DNA of 64,000 nt from an uncultured Bartonella sp. (GCF_946479275.1 NZ_CAMLFE010000003.1:248001-312000); one strand, 5' to 3'. Numbered from the stretch's first letter, positions 29,203 to 40,051 are shown. Numbers and translations are program-made. The notes: generated by a model not told the origin, from the sequence alone.

Positions 29203-30114
29203 TTATTCGTCTATTTTGCCCGTTGTCTCGACTGCTTTTACAAACCAGTCCGGTTTTTGTGATTTTATCTTTCTCGCCGCCTCTTTCGCTCTCTTGATAT
29301 TTTCATAAATGCCGAAACAAGTTGCACCTGACCCTGACATACGAGAGAGAAGAGCACCGTTCCCATCAAGTATCCCTAAAACATCATCAAGTTCGGGGGC
29401 TAGAGAGCGTGCACATTCATAAAGGTCGTTATGCGTTTTTTTGAGTTCATTCACAAGTGAAGCAGGATTGGACAAGTTTGCAACATCAATATCAAGTGCC
29501 GTGCTTTTCCTGTTACCCAAAAGTTTAAAAATTTCCGCTGTCGAGATCGACTGCCCGTGATTGACAAGCACCATCGGAATTCTACAACAATCAACCGGTT
29601 GAAGTTTTTCGCCGATACCCGAAACACGAAGCGATTTACGATTTAAAAAGGCCGATAAGCACATCGGCACATCAGCGCCCAATGTCAAGCCGAGTTCAAG
29701 AAGCTTTTCATCGGAAGCTTCGATTTGCCATTGCTGTTTCAATAGCGCAAACACACCGGCAGCATCGCCGGAACCTCCCCCGATACCGGAAGCAACAGGC
29801 AGATTTTTTTCAAGGCTTAACCGGCAGGATTTTGACTTTGAAGGGAAATTTCTAATAAGAATATCACGCGCCCGCACAACCAGATTATGCGTTTGATTAT
29901 CCACGTCATCCGACAGCACACCCGCTTCCGGTCCAATAATGGAAAAACTGTTTGTTCCGGCAGCTTCATAATGGAGAACATCACCTTCAAAGCTGAAACA
30001 AACCAGACTGTCAAGAAGGTGATACCCGTCATTGCGCTCCCCCACCACATGGAGCGCCAAATTGATTTTAATCGGCGTTACTACTGTTGCTCGACCTGCA
30101 ACTCCGGAAGCCAC
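29203..30114 (-). CDS. ispE: 4-(cytidine 5'-diphospho)-2-C-methyl-D-erythritol kinase
   Basis: 303 residues, GHMP kinase fold. It phosphorylates CDP-methylerythritol in the MEP pathway begun by dxs at 8.5 kb. Visible: PIKINLALHVVGERNDGYH near residue 15, the ATP loop PVASGIGGGSGDAAG near 110, and the C-terminal LSRMSGSGATCFGI near 255. It starts with GTG at 30114, three bases after the small membrane gene upstream, and is followed closely by moaB. Confidence 0.95.
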   Translation of the reverse strand: MASGVAGRATVVTPIKINLALHVVGERNDGYHLLDSLVCFSFEGDVLHYEAAGTNSFSIIGPEAGVLSDDVDNQTHNLVVRARDILIRNFPSKSKSCRLSLEKNLPVASGIGGGSGDAAGVFALLKQQWQIEASDEKLLELGLTLGADVPMCLSAFLNRKSLRVSGIGEKLQPVDCCRIPMVLVNHGQSISTAEIFKLLGNRKSTALDIDVANLSNPASLVNELKKTHNDLYECARSLAPELDDVLGILDGNGALLSRMSGSGATCFGIYENIKRAKEAARKIKSQKPDWFVKAVETTGKIDE

Positions 30115-30116
30115 GT

Positions 30117-30302
30117 TTAATCCCGCTCGACGTAGTATTCACCGGTCTCCGGATCTTTGACCAATGTGCCATTCGCGCCGTTACGGCGTTCTTCTTCTGC
30201 ATGTTTGACACGCAAAGCAACACGTTGCGATTCGCGTTTGAAAGCACGATAGGCATAAAGTGCAGCTGCACAAATCAGACCATAAATAACTAATCTCAAC
30301 AT
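30117..30302 (-). CDS. Small single-span membrane protein
   Basis: 61 residues from ATG 30302, which has AAAGGTG upstream. One membrane segment (residues 3-19, LVIYGLICAAALYAY) is followed by a highly charged tail with an ERRN stretch and ending DPETGEYYVERD. No family is known to me. It abuts ispE and is probably cotranscribed with it. The tight spacing, good ribosome site and typical codon use support a real gene. Confidence 0.7.
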   Translation of the reverse strand: MLRLVIYGLICAAALYAYRAFKRESQRVALRVKHAEEERRNGANGTLVKDPETGEYYVERD

Positions 30303-30400
30303 TTTCACCTTTAGCTCCCATATCATTATTTGATAATTAATGAGCGCAAATCAAGTCTTGAAACAACTATTGTTATATCTTCCTGCAAAAATTTGTCTTT

Positions 30401-31249
30401 TTAAAGTCCATAGCGCTGCCACAAAGCCCGTTCTTCTGCCGATTGAATAAGACCATCGACAGTTGAAGAGACAAAACCCGCCGAAATTGCCGGAGTTTTG
30501 CGCCCTAACAAGCTTCTGGACGCTGAAACAAGATGCATTTTTGCATCGCGCCCATAGCGTTGTTTGATTAAAGAACGCAAATCGGAAAGTTCATCAACAA
30601 GCCCGAGCTCTTTGCCTTTTTTCCCAGTCCAGAACATGCCGGTAAACAGATTGGGGTCATCCACAAGTTTGGAACCCCGACTTTCTTTTACGAGATTGAT
30701 GAAAGTTTCGTGAATTTCGAGTTGCAGAGCCTTCAAATGATCGACGTCTGCCTTTTTTTCAGGCTGGAACGGATCAAGCGAAACTTTGTTTTTACCGGCT
30801 GTGTAAACACGGCGTTCAACCCCGATTTTTTTGAGCAATTCCGGAAAACCGAATGACGCGGAAACTACGCCGATTGACCCGACGACCGAAGATGGATCTG
30901 CAAAAATTTCATCGCCTGCACAAGCAATCATATAGCCGCCGGATGCAGCAACATCTTCGACAAAAACCAGAACGCGTTTATGCTTTTCTTCGGCAAGGTC
31001 ACGGATGCGGCGGTAAATCAAGCGGGATTGTACGGGAGAGCCACCCGGAGAGTTGACAGATATAGCAACAGCCGGAGCTTCTTTGTCGGAAAATGCTTTT
31101 TCCAGAGCATTTGCACAAGAACTGAGTGATAAAGTCTGACGCAAAGGGGAAGAAGCTTCCATAATCATTCCCTGCAACCGCACTACCGGTATTTCTACGA
31201 CGTTGGAACGGAACCGGCGCGGAATAAAACGTTTGAAAAAGCCTGACAA
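30401..31249 (-). CDS. S49 family signal-peptide peptidase-like protease
   Basis: 282 residues, the short SohB/SppA type. The catalytic Ser is in DVAASGGYMIACAGDEI near residue 110, the general-base Lys in the region TAGKNKVSLDPFQP near 165, and GSIGVVSASFGFP matches the conserved strand. Members degrade cleaved signal peptides and membrane-protein fragments. It starts at TTG 31249 with AGGAG eight bases upstream. No strong membrane anchor is seen at the N-terminus. Confidence 0.85.
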   Translation of the reverse strand: MSGFFKRFIPRRFRSNVVEIPVVRLQGMIMEASSPLRQTLSLSSCANALEKAFSDKEAPAVAISVNSPGGSPVQSRLIYRRIRDLAEEKHKRVLVFVEDVAASGGYMIACAGDEIFADPSSVVGSIGVVSASFGFPELLKKIGVERRVYTAGKNKVSLDPFQPEKKADVDHLKALQLEIHETFINLVKESRGSKLVDDPNLFTGMFWTGKKGKELGLVDELSDLRSLIKQRYGRDAKMHLVSASRSLLGRKTPAISAGFVSSTVDGLIQSAEERALWQRYGL

Positions 31250-31354
31250 AGTTTAAACTCCTGATAAGAAAATTTGCTCTTATAGCTTATAAAAAATGCA
31301 CTACTGTCATTTAAGATGTAAATGGCAAAAAGCAATATTTTGTTAAAATCCCGT

Positions 31355-32161
31355 TCAAATACTCTGCCAGACGCTCTTTTTGCCATTGTTGATTGCATCA
31401 ATTATCGGCGAAAAAGCATGAAGGTCGGTCTCATGAATATAAAGTGCAGGCATGAGTGACAGTGGCGCTTTGCTTGCTTTTTTTGCGTGGATCAGAATGC
31501 GGATTGCGGGACTATTTTTACGAGAGTGGACGGGAAATACCGTTATATTACCAAACCGCCCCTCACATGATTGAAGTATTTCGGCCAAAGACTGTGGCCG
31601 GGCAATCAAGCCTAAAAAACCGGATGGTTTTACAATGGCCGATGCAGTACGAATCCAGTCTTCAAACATATGATCGGACATAACATGGGCTACGGCTTTC
31701 AAATCATCGGGAGTTTTTCGGTCGAATGGAAAATTGAAAGGCGGATTCATTATTACGAAATCGAAAGCATTGTCGAAGAGCCCTGCTTCCCGTCTTTCTT
31801 TACCCCGCAATGTTACATCGGCTAAAATTACATCAATCCGCTTTGCAATTTCCTGATTTTCGGCAAATGCAATACTCTTTCTGGCGAAAGCAATCATTTC
31901 GGCTTCGCGTTCGACAAGTGTAATTTCAGCTTTTTTGCAACGGGAGGCAACAGCAAAACCGGCAGCACCCGCACCGGCACCGAGATCGGCAATTTTCCCT
32001 TTAAAATCGGTTGGCACGAGCCCGCCGAGCAACATCGCATCCATGCCTGAACGATGCCCGCCCCTTTTAGGTTGGACCAGATAAAAACCGCCCCTATGAA
32101 AAACGTCTATCGTTTCATCAAGTGAGTTAATATCCGTTGTGTTGTCATTGTGATAACTCAT
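31355..32161 (-). CDS. tRNA1(Val) A37 N6-methyltransferase-like protein
   Basis: 268 residues. A Rossmann methyltransferase with the SAM-binding loop ADLGAGAGAAGFAVASRCKKA near residue 57, the acidic loop ITLVEREAEM, and the NPPF motif near residue 130 typical of N6-adenine methyltransferases of the TrmN6/YfiC group. The RxGxDAMLL block near 35 is also a hallmark. The specific tRNA target is inferred. Its start overlaps the end of the DUF2007 gene by 17 bases, so the two are coupled. Confidence 0.85.
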   Translation of the reverse strand: MSYHNDNTTDINSLDETIDVFHRGGFYLVQPKRGGHRSGMDAMLLGGLVPTDFKGKIADLGAGAGAAGFAVASRCKKAEITLVEREAEMIAFARKSIAFAENQEIAKRIDVILADVTLRGKERREAGLFDNAFDFVIMNPPFNFPFDRKTPDDLKAVAHVMSDHMFEDWIRTASAIVKPSGFLGLIARPQSLAEILQSCEGRFGNITVFPVHSRKNSPAIRILIHAKKASKAPLSLMPALYIHETDLHAFSPIIDAINNGKKSVWQSI

Positions 32162-32366
32162 GAGCCAAACCTGCGTCTATCATGATCTCCCTTGCTTCTT
32201 CAGCTCCTTCTTGATCTACCAGAAACCGACGACGTATGGCGCCGAGCGAACCTTCTGCGACACTGGTATTCTGATCGGTTACAAAATAATGTATGCCTGC
32301 CGATTTCATAAGACTTTCGACAAATGAAATGAGCACAATATCATTGGTGGCAAATAGTTCGATCAT
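32145..32366 (-). CDS. DUF2007 domain protein
   Basis: 73 residues: MIELFATNDIVLISFVESLMKSAGI then a short second alpha-beta unit, the DUF2007 'putative signal transducing protein' pattern with a final helix EEAREIMIDAGL. Function unknown. The pairing with a downstream TrmN6-like methyltransferase is common in rhizobia. The two reading frames overlap. Confidence 0.85.
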   Translation of the reverse strand: MIELFATNDIVLISFVESLMKSAGIHYFVTDQNTSVAEGSLGAIRRRFLVDQEGAEEAREIMIDAGLAHELSQ

Positions 32367-32539
32367 GAAGTCATGTTACCTATTTTTTATCGGTATAACA
32401 TTCGAATACACGAGAAAACGGTATTTTTCCTTAAATATTTTTTGAAACGCGCTATCTCAAGCAATATCACGCTTGAGTTGATCCTCTTGCTTCATTAAGG
32501 TGCTGGCAAAAATCAAGAGATTTTTCAGGAGTATGGGCA

Positions 32540-33556
32540 TTGGTTGCTGAGAAAAATACAAATAAAAAAGCCGACAATCAGGCTTCGATAACGCCGCTTA
32601 TCAATATTACCAAAAGTGATATGGACAAAGTAAACGAGCTTATCATCGCCATGGCCGGTTCGGATGTGGAAATGATTCCTGAAGTTTCAAACCATCTCAT
32701 TTCTTCCGGTGGCAAAAGATTAAGGCCGATGTTGACCTTGGCGTCTGCCCGCTTGTTCGGCTATGAGGGATTAGGGCACATTAAACTCGCAACAGCGGTT
32801 GAATTTATGCACACGGCAACTCTGCTTCACGACGATGTGGTTGATGATAGCGACATGCGGCGCGGCACATCGACAGCCAGAATGATCTGGGGCAATGAAG
32901 CGAGCGTCCTTGTCGGTGATTTTCTGTTGGGGCAGGCCTTCAAAATGATGGTCGAGGTCAACTCGATGGATGCTCTTTCAGTACTTGCAAATGCTGCCGC
33001 AATTATTGCTGAAGGTGAAGTCATGCAGCTTGCGGCTGCCAAACATTTGACGACAACCGAAGACGAATACTTGAAAGTTATCAATGCCAAGACTGCAGCC
33101 CTCTTTTCGGCGGCAGCAGAAGTGGGGCCTATCATTGCCGGTTGCGGACAAAAAGAACGTCAGGCTTTAAGACATTACGGAACCTCTTTAGGACTTGCTT
33201 TCCAGCTTGTCGACGATGCACTCGACTACGGCGGCAATTCCAAAAATCTGGGTAAAAATACCGGTGATGATTTCCGCGAAGGCAAAATAACCATGCCGGT
33301 TATTCTTTCCTATATTCGCGGCGACGAAACGGAAAAAGCTTTCTGGAAACAATCTCTTGAAGAGGGAAAAAATGACGATGATGCACTTGCACATGCGCAA
33401 AAACTCATGAAGCAACATCACAGTCTTGAAGATACAATCAAAGCAGCACGTCATCACGGCAATGAAGCATTGAAAGCTCTTGATGGACTGGCACCGAGTA
33501 AGGAAAAAGCAGCATTGTGTGAAGTCATCGAATTTTGTATTTCACGCGTTAACTGA
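32540..33556 (+). CDS. ispB: Polyprenyl (octaprenyl) diphosphate synthase
   Basis: 338 residues, all-alpha trans-prenyltransferase. It makes the ubiquinone side chain used by UbiA. The two Asp-rich motifs are LLHDDVVDDSDMRRG near residue 95 and FQLVDDALDYGGN near 220; GGKRLRPMLTL near 60 is also conserved. The first Asp-rich motif has bulky residues spaced as in long-chain synthases, so C40-C50 products are likely. It starts at TTG 32540 behind CAGGA; no in-frame ATG precedes residue 27. Confidence 0.92.
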   Translation: MVAEKNTNKKADNQASITPLINITKSDMDKVNELIIAMAGSDVEMIPEVSNHLISSGGKRLRPMLTLASARLFGYEGLGHIKLATAVEFMHTATLLHDDVVDDSDMRRGTSTARMIWGNEASVLVGDFLLGQAFKMMVEVNSMDALSVLANAAAIIAEGEVMQLAAAKHLTTTEDEYLKVINAKTAALFSAAAEVGPIIAGCGQKERQALRHYGTSLGLAFQLVDDALDYGGNSKNLGKNTGDDFREGKITMPVILSYIRGDETEKAFWKQSLEEGKNDDDALAHAQKLMKQHHSLEDTIKAARHHGNEALKALDGLAPSKEKAALCEVIEFCISRVN

Positions 33557-33677
33557 GTTTCCGCCGGGTTGTGTTCTCGTAAAAATGACCCGAACCAGAT
33601 GATATTTTTGAACATATTGGCGCCATATATTCTATAAAGGTGGCTAACCTGTTTTAAATCGGAAAGAGGATCTTTTC

Positions 33678-35438
33678 ATGCAAGCCGCAAAAGTTACCCG
33701 CCTGATTGCGCTTTTTTTAGCGGGTACAATATTGATGACAGAACCTTCCTTTGCAAAAAAGGAAGAACCTGTCAAAGCAGGATCATTTGCCGGAGCGTAT
33801 CTGGCTGGCCGCATCGCTGCAAGTGACAACAATGTCGATCTTGCTATTTCCTATTTCAAGCAGGCACTCGGTTTTGAACCGGATAATGTATCCATGCAGC
33901 AGGATATGCTTTTAACCCTTTTGTCAGCCGGCGAATTCAAAGACGCTGTCAAACAGGCAAAACGGCTGAAAGGTAATCCCGACGTTGAACGCTATGTCAG
34001 GCTTACACTTGCAAGCGATGCCTTTATCAGAAAAAATTATATTACTGCGAAAAGCGAGCTCAAATTTTCTGAACCTTCCGACATGGATACACTTTCATCC
34101 GGTCTTTTAGGGGCGTGGGCAACGTTCGGTCGTGGCAATACAACCGGTGCTGTCGAAGATGTTAAAAAGCTGCTCGGACCGGTCTGGTACGATTTGTTTC
34201 TAAGCTATCATATGGCGTTGATGAGCGATCTTGCCGGTCACAGGGATGACGCAGAGAAATATTACAAGCAGGCTTTGAATGACCAGCAAGGGGGGGCAGC
34301 AGCCCCTGATACCTATGAACGCATTATCGTTTCTTACGCCTCTTTTGAACTACGCAACAACAAGCGTGATGAAGCCCTTGCCACACTGCGCGACGGTGAA
34401 AAAATGCTTACCGGACGCGATGCCTTGAAAAATATCCGCCAAAGGGTTGAGGAAGGCGGTTCGCTTGATATGCTGATCAAAACACCTCAGGAAGGTGCAG
34501 GCGAAGTGTTCTATGATCTCGGCACCGCCATCAATCGTGGCGGAGCTGAAGCATTTGCCCGTATTTTCCTCCAGCTTGATGAAGCACTGCGCCCGCATAA
34601 TGATGCCACATTATTCCAGCTTGCTGATATTTCTTCAAAATTGGAAGAAAACGAACGGGCAATCGATATTTATCAGGAGATACCGGTTAAATCCCCTTAC
34701 TATCGCGATGCGGAATTAAGACTAGCCCTTATTCTGGCTGACACAGGGAAAAGTGACGAATCAATTCGCCATTTGGCAGCTCTTGAAACAGATTATCCCG
34801 AAGACCAGCGCATCTCGATGGCAATGACGGGCGTTTATATGCAAGAAAAGTCATATGACAAAGCTGCCGCCGTCATGGATCGTGCAATTGCCCGTGTTCC
34901 CCATCTCGAAAAAGAAAATTGGCTGATGCTTTATCAACGCGGCATGGCCGAAGAGCGCTTGAAAGAATGGGATAAAGCCGAGCCCGACTTTCGTAAAGCA
35001 CTTGAACTCTATCCCAACCAGCCGCAGGTATTGAACTATCTTGGTTATTCGCTCATTGACCGTAATGAGAAACTTGATGAAGCTTTGAATATGGTCAAAA
35101 AAGCAGCCGAGCTGCGTGCACAAGACGGTTATATCGTCGATTCCCTCGGATGGGCCTATTACAAACTCGGTCGCTATGACGAGGCCGTCAAAACATTGGA
35201 AAATGCTATAAAATTGCGTCCTGAAGATGCAACCATCAATGACCACCTTGGCGATGCTTATTGGATGGTCGGACGCAAACTTGAAGCCACATTCCAGTGG
35301 AACCACGCAATTGCCGGAAAACCCGAGCCGGAAGAACTTGCAAAAATTCAGGAAAAGCTGAAATCCGGATTAAAAACACCAACTACGGAAAAAGGCACTG
35401 AAAAAACACCTGACAAAGCCGATAATACAAAGCATTAA
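33678..35438 (+). CDS. Exported tetratricopeptide repeat protein
   Basis: 586 residues with a signal peptide ending around residue 26 (EPSFAKKEE). Many helical TPR units are visible, clearest in the C-terminal half: DKAEPDFRKALELYPNQPQVLNYLGY, DEALNMVKKAAELRAQDGYIVDSLGWAYY and DEAVKTLENAIKLRPEDATINDHLGDAYW. The tail is Thr/Lys-rich. The type is common in alphaproteobacteria and probably acts as a periplasmic scaffold; the partner is unknown. AAGAGGA precedes the ATG. It follows the polyprenyl synthase gene in several relatives. Confidence 0.85.
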   Translation: MQAAKVTRLIALFLAGTILMTEPSFAKKEEPVKAGSFAGAYLAGRIAASDNNVDLAISYFKQALGFEPDNVSMQQDMLLTLLSAGEFKDAVKQAKRLKGNPDVERYVRLTLASDAFIRKNYITAKSELKFSEPSDMDTLSSGLLGAWATFGRGNTTGAVEDVKKLLGPVWYDLFLSYHMALMSDLAGHRDDAEKYYKQALNDQQGGAAAPDTYERIIVSYASFELRNNKRDEALATLRDGEKMLTGRDALKNIRQRVEEGGSLDMLIKTPQEGAGEVFYDLGTAINRGGAEAFARIFLQLDEALRPHNDATLFQLADISSKLEENERAIDIYQEIPVKSPYYRDAELRLALILADTGKSDESIRHLAALETDYPEDQRISMAMTGVYMQEKSYDKAAAVMDRAIARVPHLEKENWLMLYQRGMAEERLKEWDKAEPDFRKALELYPNQPQVLNYLGYSLIDRNEKLDEALNMVKKAAELRAQDGYIVDSLGWAYYKLGRYDEAVKTLENAIKLRPEDATINDHLGDAYWMVGRKLEATFQWNHAIAGKPEPEELAKIQEKLKSGLKTPTTEKGTEKTPDKADNTKH

Positions 35439-35691
35439 AACAAGACAGCTGTAATTCTTGAACTTCACTTTACCCGCGCAATGGCTTTGCCTGATGGCAG
35501 GTTTTAATCAAATGCTTGTTTTGGGTAAATGGTCGATTTGGATAAATAGCTTTTCGACCAAAACAGTTTTTGATCGAATGACTTTTTGAATTGCCTCGTC
35601 CCTTGACCATAGGGGCGTGAAAGAATAGACGTTTTTGTGCCGGAATTTCTCATTCCGGATATGTTTTTATCAATCTCAAAAGGGTAATATC

Positions 35692-36636
35692 GTGAGCCTA
35701 CCCGAATATCTTGATCCGAAATGCTCTTTTCAGGGGCTTATCCTGACATTGCAAAACTATTGGGCGCAATATGGTTGCGCTGTTTTGCAACCTTATGACA
35801 TGGAAGTGGGAGCCGGTACTTTTCATCCGGCTACGACCCTGCGGTCACTGGGGCCCCGCCCGTGGAAAGCCGCTTATGTGCAACCTTCCCGCCGTCCGAC
35901 CGACGGGCGCTATGGCGAAAATCCGAACCGCTTGCAACATTATTATCAATTCCAGGTTTTGCTCAAACCTTCGCCGGATGATCTACAGGATCTTTATCTG
36001 GGATCCTTGCGGGCTATCGGACTCGATACAAATCTCCATGATGTCCGCTTTGTCGAAGACGATTGGGAAAGCCCGACATTGGGGGCATGGGGACTAGGCT
36101 GGGAATGCTGGTGCGACGGCATGGAAGTATCCCAGTTCACTTACTTCCAGCAGATTTGCGGCATCGAATGTTCGCCCGTTTCCGGAGAGCTCACCTATGG
36201 TCTGGAACGGTTGGCAATGTATATTCAAGGCGTTGACAATGTTTACGATTTGAATTTCAACGGCCGCAAAGGAAGTGATAAAATCAGTTATGGAGATATA
36301 TTCCTGCAAGCAGAGCAGGAATATTCGCGTTTTAATTTCGAATTTGCCGATACCGAACTTTTACACCGCCACTTTATTGATGCCGAACGCGAATGTGCTG
36401 CTATCCTTGAAGCAGGAAAACCGCAAGAAAAAGGCGGGCTTCACCTTTGTGTCGTGCCTGCTTATGACCAATGCATTAAAGCCAGTCACGTCTTCAATCT
36501 TTTACAAGCGCGCGGTGTCATATCTGTTACCGAAAGACAAAGCTATATTTTACGGGTTCGAGATCTCGCGCGCCGTTGTGGCGAAGCTTTTCTTTTAACC
36601 GATGCCGGTGGCGCAAATTATAAAGGGGAAGCCTGA
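35692..36636 (+). CDS. glyQ: Glycine-tRNA ligase alpha subunit
   Basis: 314 residues from GTG 35692 (AAGGG upstream); a longer start at 35635 adds 19 unlikely residues. The alpha subunit carries the catalytic core of the alpha2-beta2 enzyme that charges tRNA-Gly. Seen: [36 protein letters not shown] near the N-terminus, [23 protein letters not shown] near 70, and [19 protein letters not shown] near 140. The stop codon overlaps the glyS start (TGATG), giving coupled translation. Confidence 0.97.
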   Translation: MSLPEYLDPKCSFQGLILTLQNYWAQYGCAVLQPYDMEVGAGTFHPATTLRSLGPRPWKAAYVQPSRRPTDGRYGENPNRLQHYYQFQVLLKPSPDDLQDLYLGSLRAIGLDTNLHDVRFVEDDWESPTLGAWGLGWECWCDGMEVSQFTYFQQICGIECSPVSGELTYGLERLAMYIQGVDNVYDLNFNGRKGSDKISYGDIFLQAEQEYSRFNFEFADTELLHRHFIDAERECAAILEAGKPQEKGGLHLCVVPAYDQCIKASHVFNLLQARGVISVTERQSYILRVRDLARRCGEAFLLTDAGGANYKGEA

Positions 36637-38930
36637 TGCCTGACCTTCTTCTGGAACTTTTTAGTGAAGAAATTCCGGCCCGTATGCAGCGTAAAGCTGC
36701 AGGCGACTTGAAAAAGCTCGTCACCAACGGACTTGTTGACAATGGTCTAGTTTATGAAGCAGCTCGCGAATACTGGACACCGCGGCGCTTGACACTTGAT
36801 ATAAGAGGTTTGAGTGCCCGCTCGAAAGACGTTCATGAAGAACGCAAGGGCCCGAGCGTGAAAGCTCCCGAGCAAGCTATAAATGGTTTTTTGCGTTCGG
36901 CTGGACTGGGCAATATAAGTGAGGCAGAAGTCAAAACCGACCCCAAGAAAGGGGATTTCTATATCGCCCGAATTACCAAAAAAGGTCGCAGTGCCGAAGA
37001 AATTATTGCCGATATCATGCCCGATATCATTCGCAATTTTCCTTGGCCAAAATCCATGCGCTGGGGCAAGCAATCGACAAAACAGAATGCCTTGCGCTGG
37101 GTCCGTCCCCTCAAAAACATTCTGTGTGTTTTCGGGCCTGAAAATGATGCAACGGAAGTCGTTCCTTTCGAGGTAGCAGGACTTAAGAGCAACAACATAA
37201 CCTATGGTCACCGCTTCTTGAGCGACGGCAAGCCTATTGAAGTTCGCCGCTTTGACGATTACGTCACCAAACTTGAAAATGCAAAAGTCATTCTGGATGG
37301 CGATCGCCGCAAGGAGATCATCCTTGCAGATGCACGCAATCTTTGTTTTGCCAAGGGGCTTGATCTGGTCGAAGACGATGGACTGGCCGAGGAAGTATCA
37401 AACCTTGTTGAATGGCCGGTCGTTCTTATGGGGGAATTCGAGGAAAGCTTTTTGCAAATTCCCGCCGAAATTATCCGGCTCACCATCCGCATCAATCAAA
37501 AATGCTTTGTCACCCGTAAACAGGGGGAAAAGCGAAAACTATCCAATCACTTCGTATTGGTATCCAATATCATTGCGCCAGATGGTGGCAAGGAAATTGC
37601 GCGTGGCAATGCCAAAGTTGTGCGTGCGCGTTTGTCTGATGCCTTGTATTTCTGGCATACCGACCAACACAATCTGCCCGATCTTTCCGAGCTTTCTCTA
37701 TCGGCTGAAAAACTTGGCCTTGATTTGAAGAAGCCGCTTGACCAACGTATGGCTCGCCTTGACCATTTGAATGTAACCTTTCACGCAAAACTCGGCACAC
37801 AAGGCGCAAGAGTCGAGCGTATTGCCGCTCTTTCTTCAATCATTGCTCCGCTTGTTGGCGCCGATGTTAAACTGGCAAAACGTGCAGCACTTCTTGCGAA
37901 AGCCGATTTGCAAACAGAAGCTGTTGGCGAATTTCCCGAGCTGCAAGGTGTCATGGGGCACAAATATGCTCTTCTTCAAGGTGAAGACGAAAGCGTTGCT
38001 GCGGCTATCGAAGAGCACTATAAGCCCCAAGGGCCAACCGACAGCGTTCCACGTGCCCCTGTTTCGATTGCCGTTGCCCTTGCCGATAAGATCGATACGC
38101 TGGTAGGCTTCTGGCTTATCGACGAAAAACCAACCGGCTCGAAAGATCCTTTTGCCCTCCGGCGCGCGTGTTTGGGTGTCATCCGCCTGCTCCTTGCACG
38201 CGATTGGACAATCCATCTTATGCCGATTTTTAAACAGGCAATCGGTCTTATTTCACGCCACACGATAGAGCGCGCTTTAAGCCTTTATGAATCCGGTTTG
38301 CGTCATGAAAACGCAAAAGAAACCGATGCCGGAGAAGATGTCGACAATGCACTTTCAATGGAGGAAAAGAAACTCGAGAAGGAACTGGCGGCAAAGACCG
38401 GTCCGGTTCTTGACGATCTTTTATCCTTCTTCCATGAGCGCCTCAAAGTTTATCTTAAGGACGAAGGAGCGCGCCACGACGCAATTGATGCCGTCATGCA
38501 AAATGACGCAGATGACCTGTTGCAGGTTGCCCGTCGCGTCGAAGCTTTAATTTCCTTCATTAATACAGATGACGGGAATAATTTGATTGCCGGTTTCAAA
38601 CGCGCTTTCAATATTCTTGAAGCTGAAATCAAGAAAAAAACTCCGATTGCAGACAATGTCGATCCCGAGCTGTTCATTGAAGAAGAGGAAAAATCACTTT
38701 TCAAGGCAATTGTTGATGCTGAAAGCAAGGTGAAATCCCACATTGATTCCAATGATTTTTCGGGAGCTTTGCTCGTGCTGGCGGGATTGCGCAAACCTGT
38801 CGACGCATTTTTTGAAAAAGTGCTCGTCAATGACAACAATGATGCAGTAAGGGCAAACCGGTTATCGCTCTTGCAGCGCATCACGACAGTGACCGGAAGG
38901 GTGGCAGATTTTTCCAAACTTGCCGGTTGA
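36636..38930 (+). CDS. glyS: Glycine-tRNA ligase beta subunit
   Basis: 764 residues. It binds the tRNA and completes the heterotetramer with GlyQ. Seen: [17 protein letters not shown] at the N-terminus, WTPRRLTL near 48, PKSMRWG near 135, an HD-like domain around residue 410 to 440, and the C-terminal anticodon-binding region ending [22 protein letters not shown]. It is about 70 residues longer than the Escherichia coli protein because of a charged insert near residue 550 to 590 ([18 protein letters not shown]), as in other rhizobia. Confidence 0.96.
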   Translation: MPDLLLELFSEEIPARMQRKAAGDLKKLVTNGLVDNGLVYEAAREYWTPRRLTLDIRGLSARSKDVHEERKGPSVKAPEQAINGFLRSAGLGNISEAEVKTDPKKGDFYIARITKKGRSAEEIIADIMPDIIRNFPWPKSMRWGKQSTKQNALRWVRPLKNILCVFGPENDATEVVPFEVAGLKSNNITYGHRFLSDGKPIEVRRFDDYVTKLENAKVILDGDRRKEIILADARNLCFAKGLDLVEDDGLAEEVSNLVEWPVVLMGEFEESFLQIPAEIIRLTIRINQKCFVTRKQGEKRKLSNHFVLVSNIIAPDGGKEIARGNAKVVRARLSDALYFWHTDQHNLPDLSELSLSAEKLGLDLKKPLDQRMARLDHLNVTFHAKLGTQGARVERIAALSSIIAPLVGADVKLAKRAALLAKADLQTEAVGEFPELQGVMGHKYALLQGEDESVAAAIEEHYKPQGPTDSVPRAPVSIAVALADKIDTLVGFWLIDEKPTGSKDPFALRRACLGVIRLLLARDWTIHLMPIFKQAIGLISRHTIERALSLYESGLRHENAKETDAGEDVDNALSMEEKKLEKELAAKTGPVLDDLLSFFHERLKVYLKDEGARHDAIDAVMQNDADDLLQVARRVEALISFINTDDGNNLIAGFKRAFNILEAEIKKKTPIADNVDPELFIEEEEKSLFKAIVDAESKVKSHIDSNDFSGALLVLAGLRKPVDAFFEKVLVNDNNDAVRANRLSLLQRITTVTGRVADFSKLAG

Positions 38931-38945
38931 AAGTTACGCGGGAAT

Positions 38946-38998
38946 CCGCCTGAAACAGATCTGATTTGAATTGTTTTCAAAATGGATTTGTCAGGCGG
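38946..38998. repeat. Inverted repeat after glyS
   Basis: CCGCCTGA at 38946-38953 and its exact complement TCAGGCGG at 38991-38998, with smaller pairings possible inside the 37-base loop. It may form a terminator for glyQS, but no T-run follows. Confidence 0.4.
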
Positions 38999-39095
38999 TG
39001 CCTACGTGCATTGCCCTTAAACTGCCACAAAGAATATTATAAAAATTTAAGTGTTGCCGGTGATTATTCGATGCTTGCCGGCAGCGGAGAATGAT

Positions 39096-40007
39096 ATGAT
39101 TATCCGTAAACGGCCGGGATTCTTACGGCTTTTTTTTGTATTGCATGGCTCTATTCTTCCTGCCATAGCACCACAACTTGTCGCAATTCTAATTCTTTCA
39201 ACAGCCTTGGTATTAGCCCACCATTTTTATCCCCGCGTCATACCTACCTATAATAACGGGACAGCGTTCATGATGCTTGGCATTGCGCTGTCGACCTTTC
39301 TGGGCTTCCGCAATAACGCCTGTTATGACCGGTGGTGGGAAGGGCGAAAGGTTTGGGGAAAAATTATTTCCGGTTCGCGCGATCTTATTCGCCAATCGGC
39401 TGTCCTGACCGGTAATGATGCGGAACGAAAAACAATATTGGAACTTACTTCCGCCTTTTCCCAAAGCCTTGTTGACCATCTGAAAGGGACATCATCCCTT
39501 CCCTCGTTAATTTCAAACTATCCGGAAGAGTTTGTTAAAGCCTATCAGGCAAGCCATAATAAGCCTTCATTCATCCTCAATCAGATTTCGAAGTGTCTTG
39601 CAACCTTACATCAGGAAAAAGCTCTGAGCGATATTCAATATCAAATGTTTGATAAAAGCTTGACTGAGCTTAATGAAAACCAGACTTCATGCGAGAGATT
39701 GAATAATACGCGCGTACCCTTCGCTTATACGCTTCTCCTCCATCGCACGGCTTATATATATTGTTTTCTCATTCCGTTCGGTTTTACTGATATACTTGGT
39801 TGGTGGACACCAGTTGCAAGCCTTCTTGTTGCTTATACGCTATTTGGCCTTGACGCTCTGAGCGACGAATTGGAAAGACCGTTCAGCAACCTTGATAATG
39901 TTCTTCCAATTCATGCAATGGCAACAATAATCGAGCGTGACGTTTGCGCAGCTATAGGGCTTCCGCTTCCAAAACCTGTCGAAGTCGTCCACTTCATACT
40001 CAGATAA
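39096..40007 (+). CDS. Bestrophin family (YneE-like) anion channel
   Basis: 303 residues with four clear membrane segments. Family blocks are GIALSTFLGFRNNACYDRWWEGRKVWG near residue 65, RTAYIYCFLIPFGFTD near 220, and ERPFSNLDNVLPI near 265. Bacterial bestrophins form pentameric ion channels; chloride or other anion passage is inferred from eukaryotic and Klebsiella homologues. I chose ATG 39096 with GGAG upstream over 39051. Single gene, no obvious partner. Confidence 0.88.
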   Translation: MIIRKRPGFLRLFFVLHGSILPAIAPQLVAILILSTALVLAHHFYPRVIPTYNNGTAFMMLGIALSTFLGFRNNACYDRWWEGRKVWGKIISGSRDLIRQSAVLTGNDAERKTILELTSAFSQSLVDHLKGTSSLPSLISNYPEEFVKAYQASHNKPSFILNQISKCLATLHQEKALSDIQYQMFDKSLTELNENQTSCERLNNTRVPFAYTLLLHRTAYIYCFLIPFGFTDILGWWTPVASLLVAYTLFGLDALSDELERPFSNLDNVLPIHAMATIIERDVCAAIGLPLPKPVEVVHFILR

Positions 40008-40020
40008 TACAAAATATCAG

Positions 40021-40051
40021 GGTAATGATTTAAGCCTGCCAAAGCCTGACG
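40021..40051 (+). repeat. Direct repeat, copy 1
   Basis: Block with core AAGCCTGCC followed by AAAGCCTGACG, preceded by GGTAATG. It matches 40311-40340 except for two single-base length differences and a substitution. Each copy also contains its own AAGCCTG internal doublet. Confidence 0.65.
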
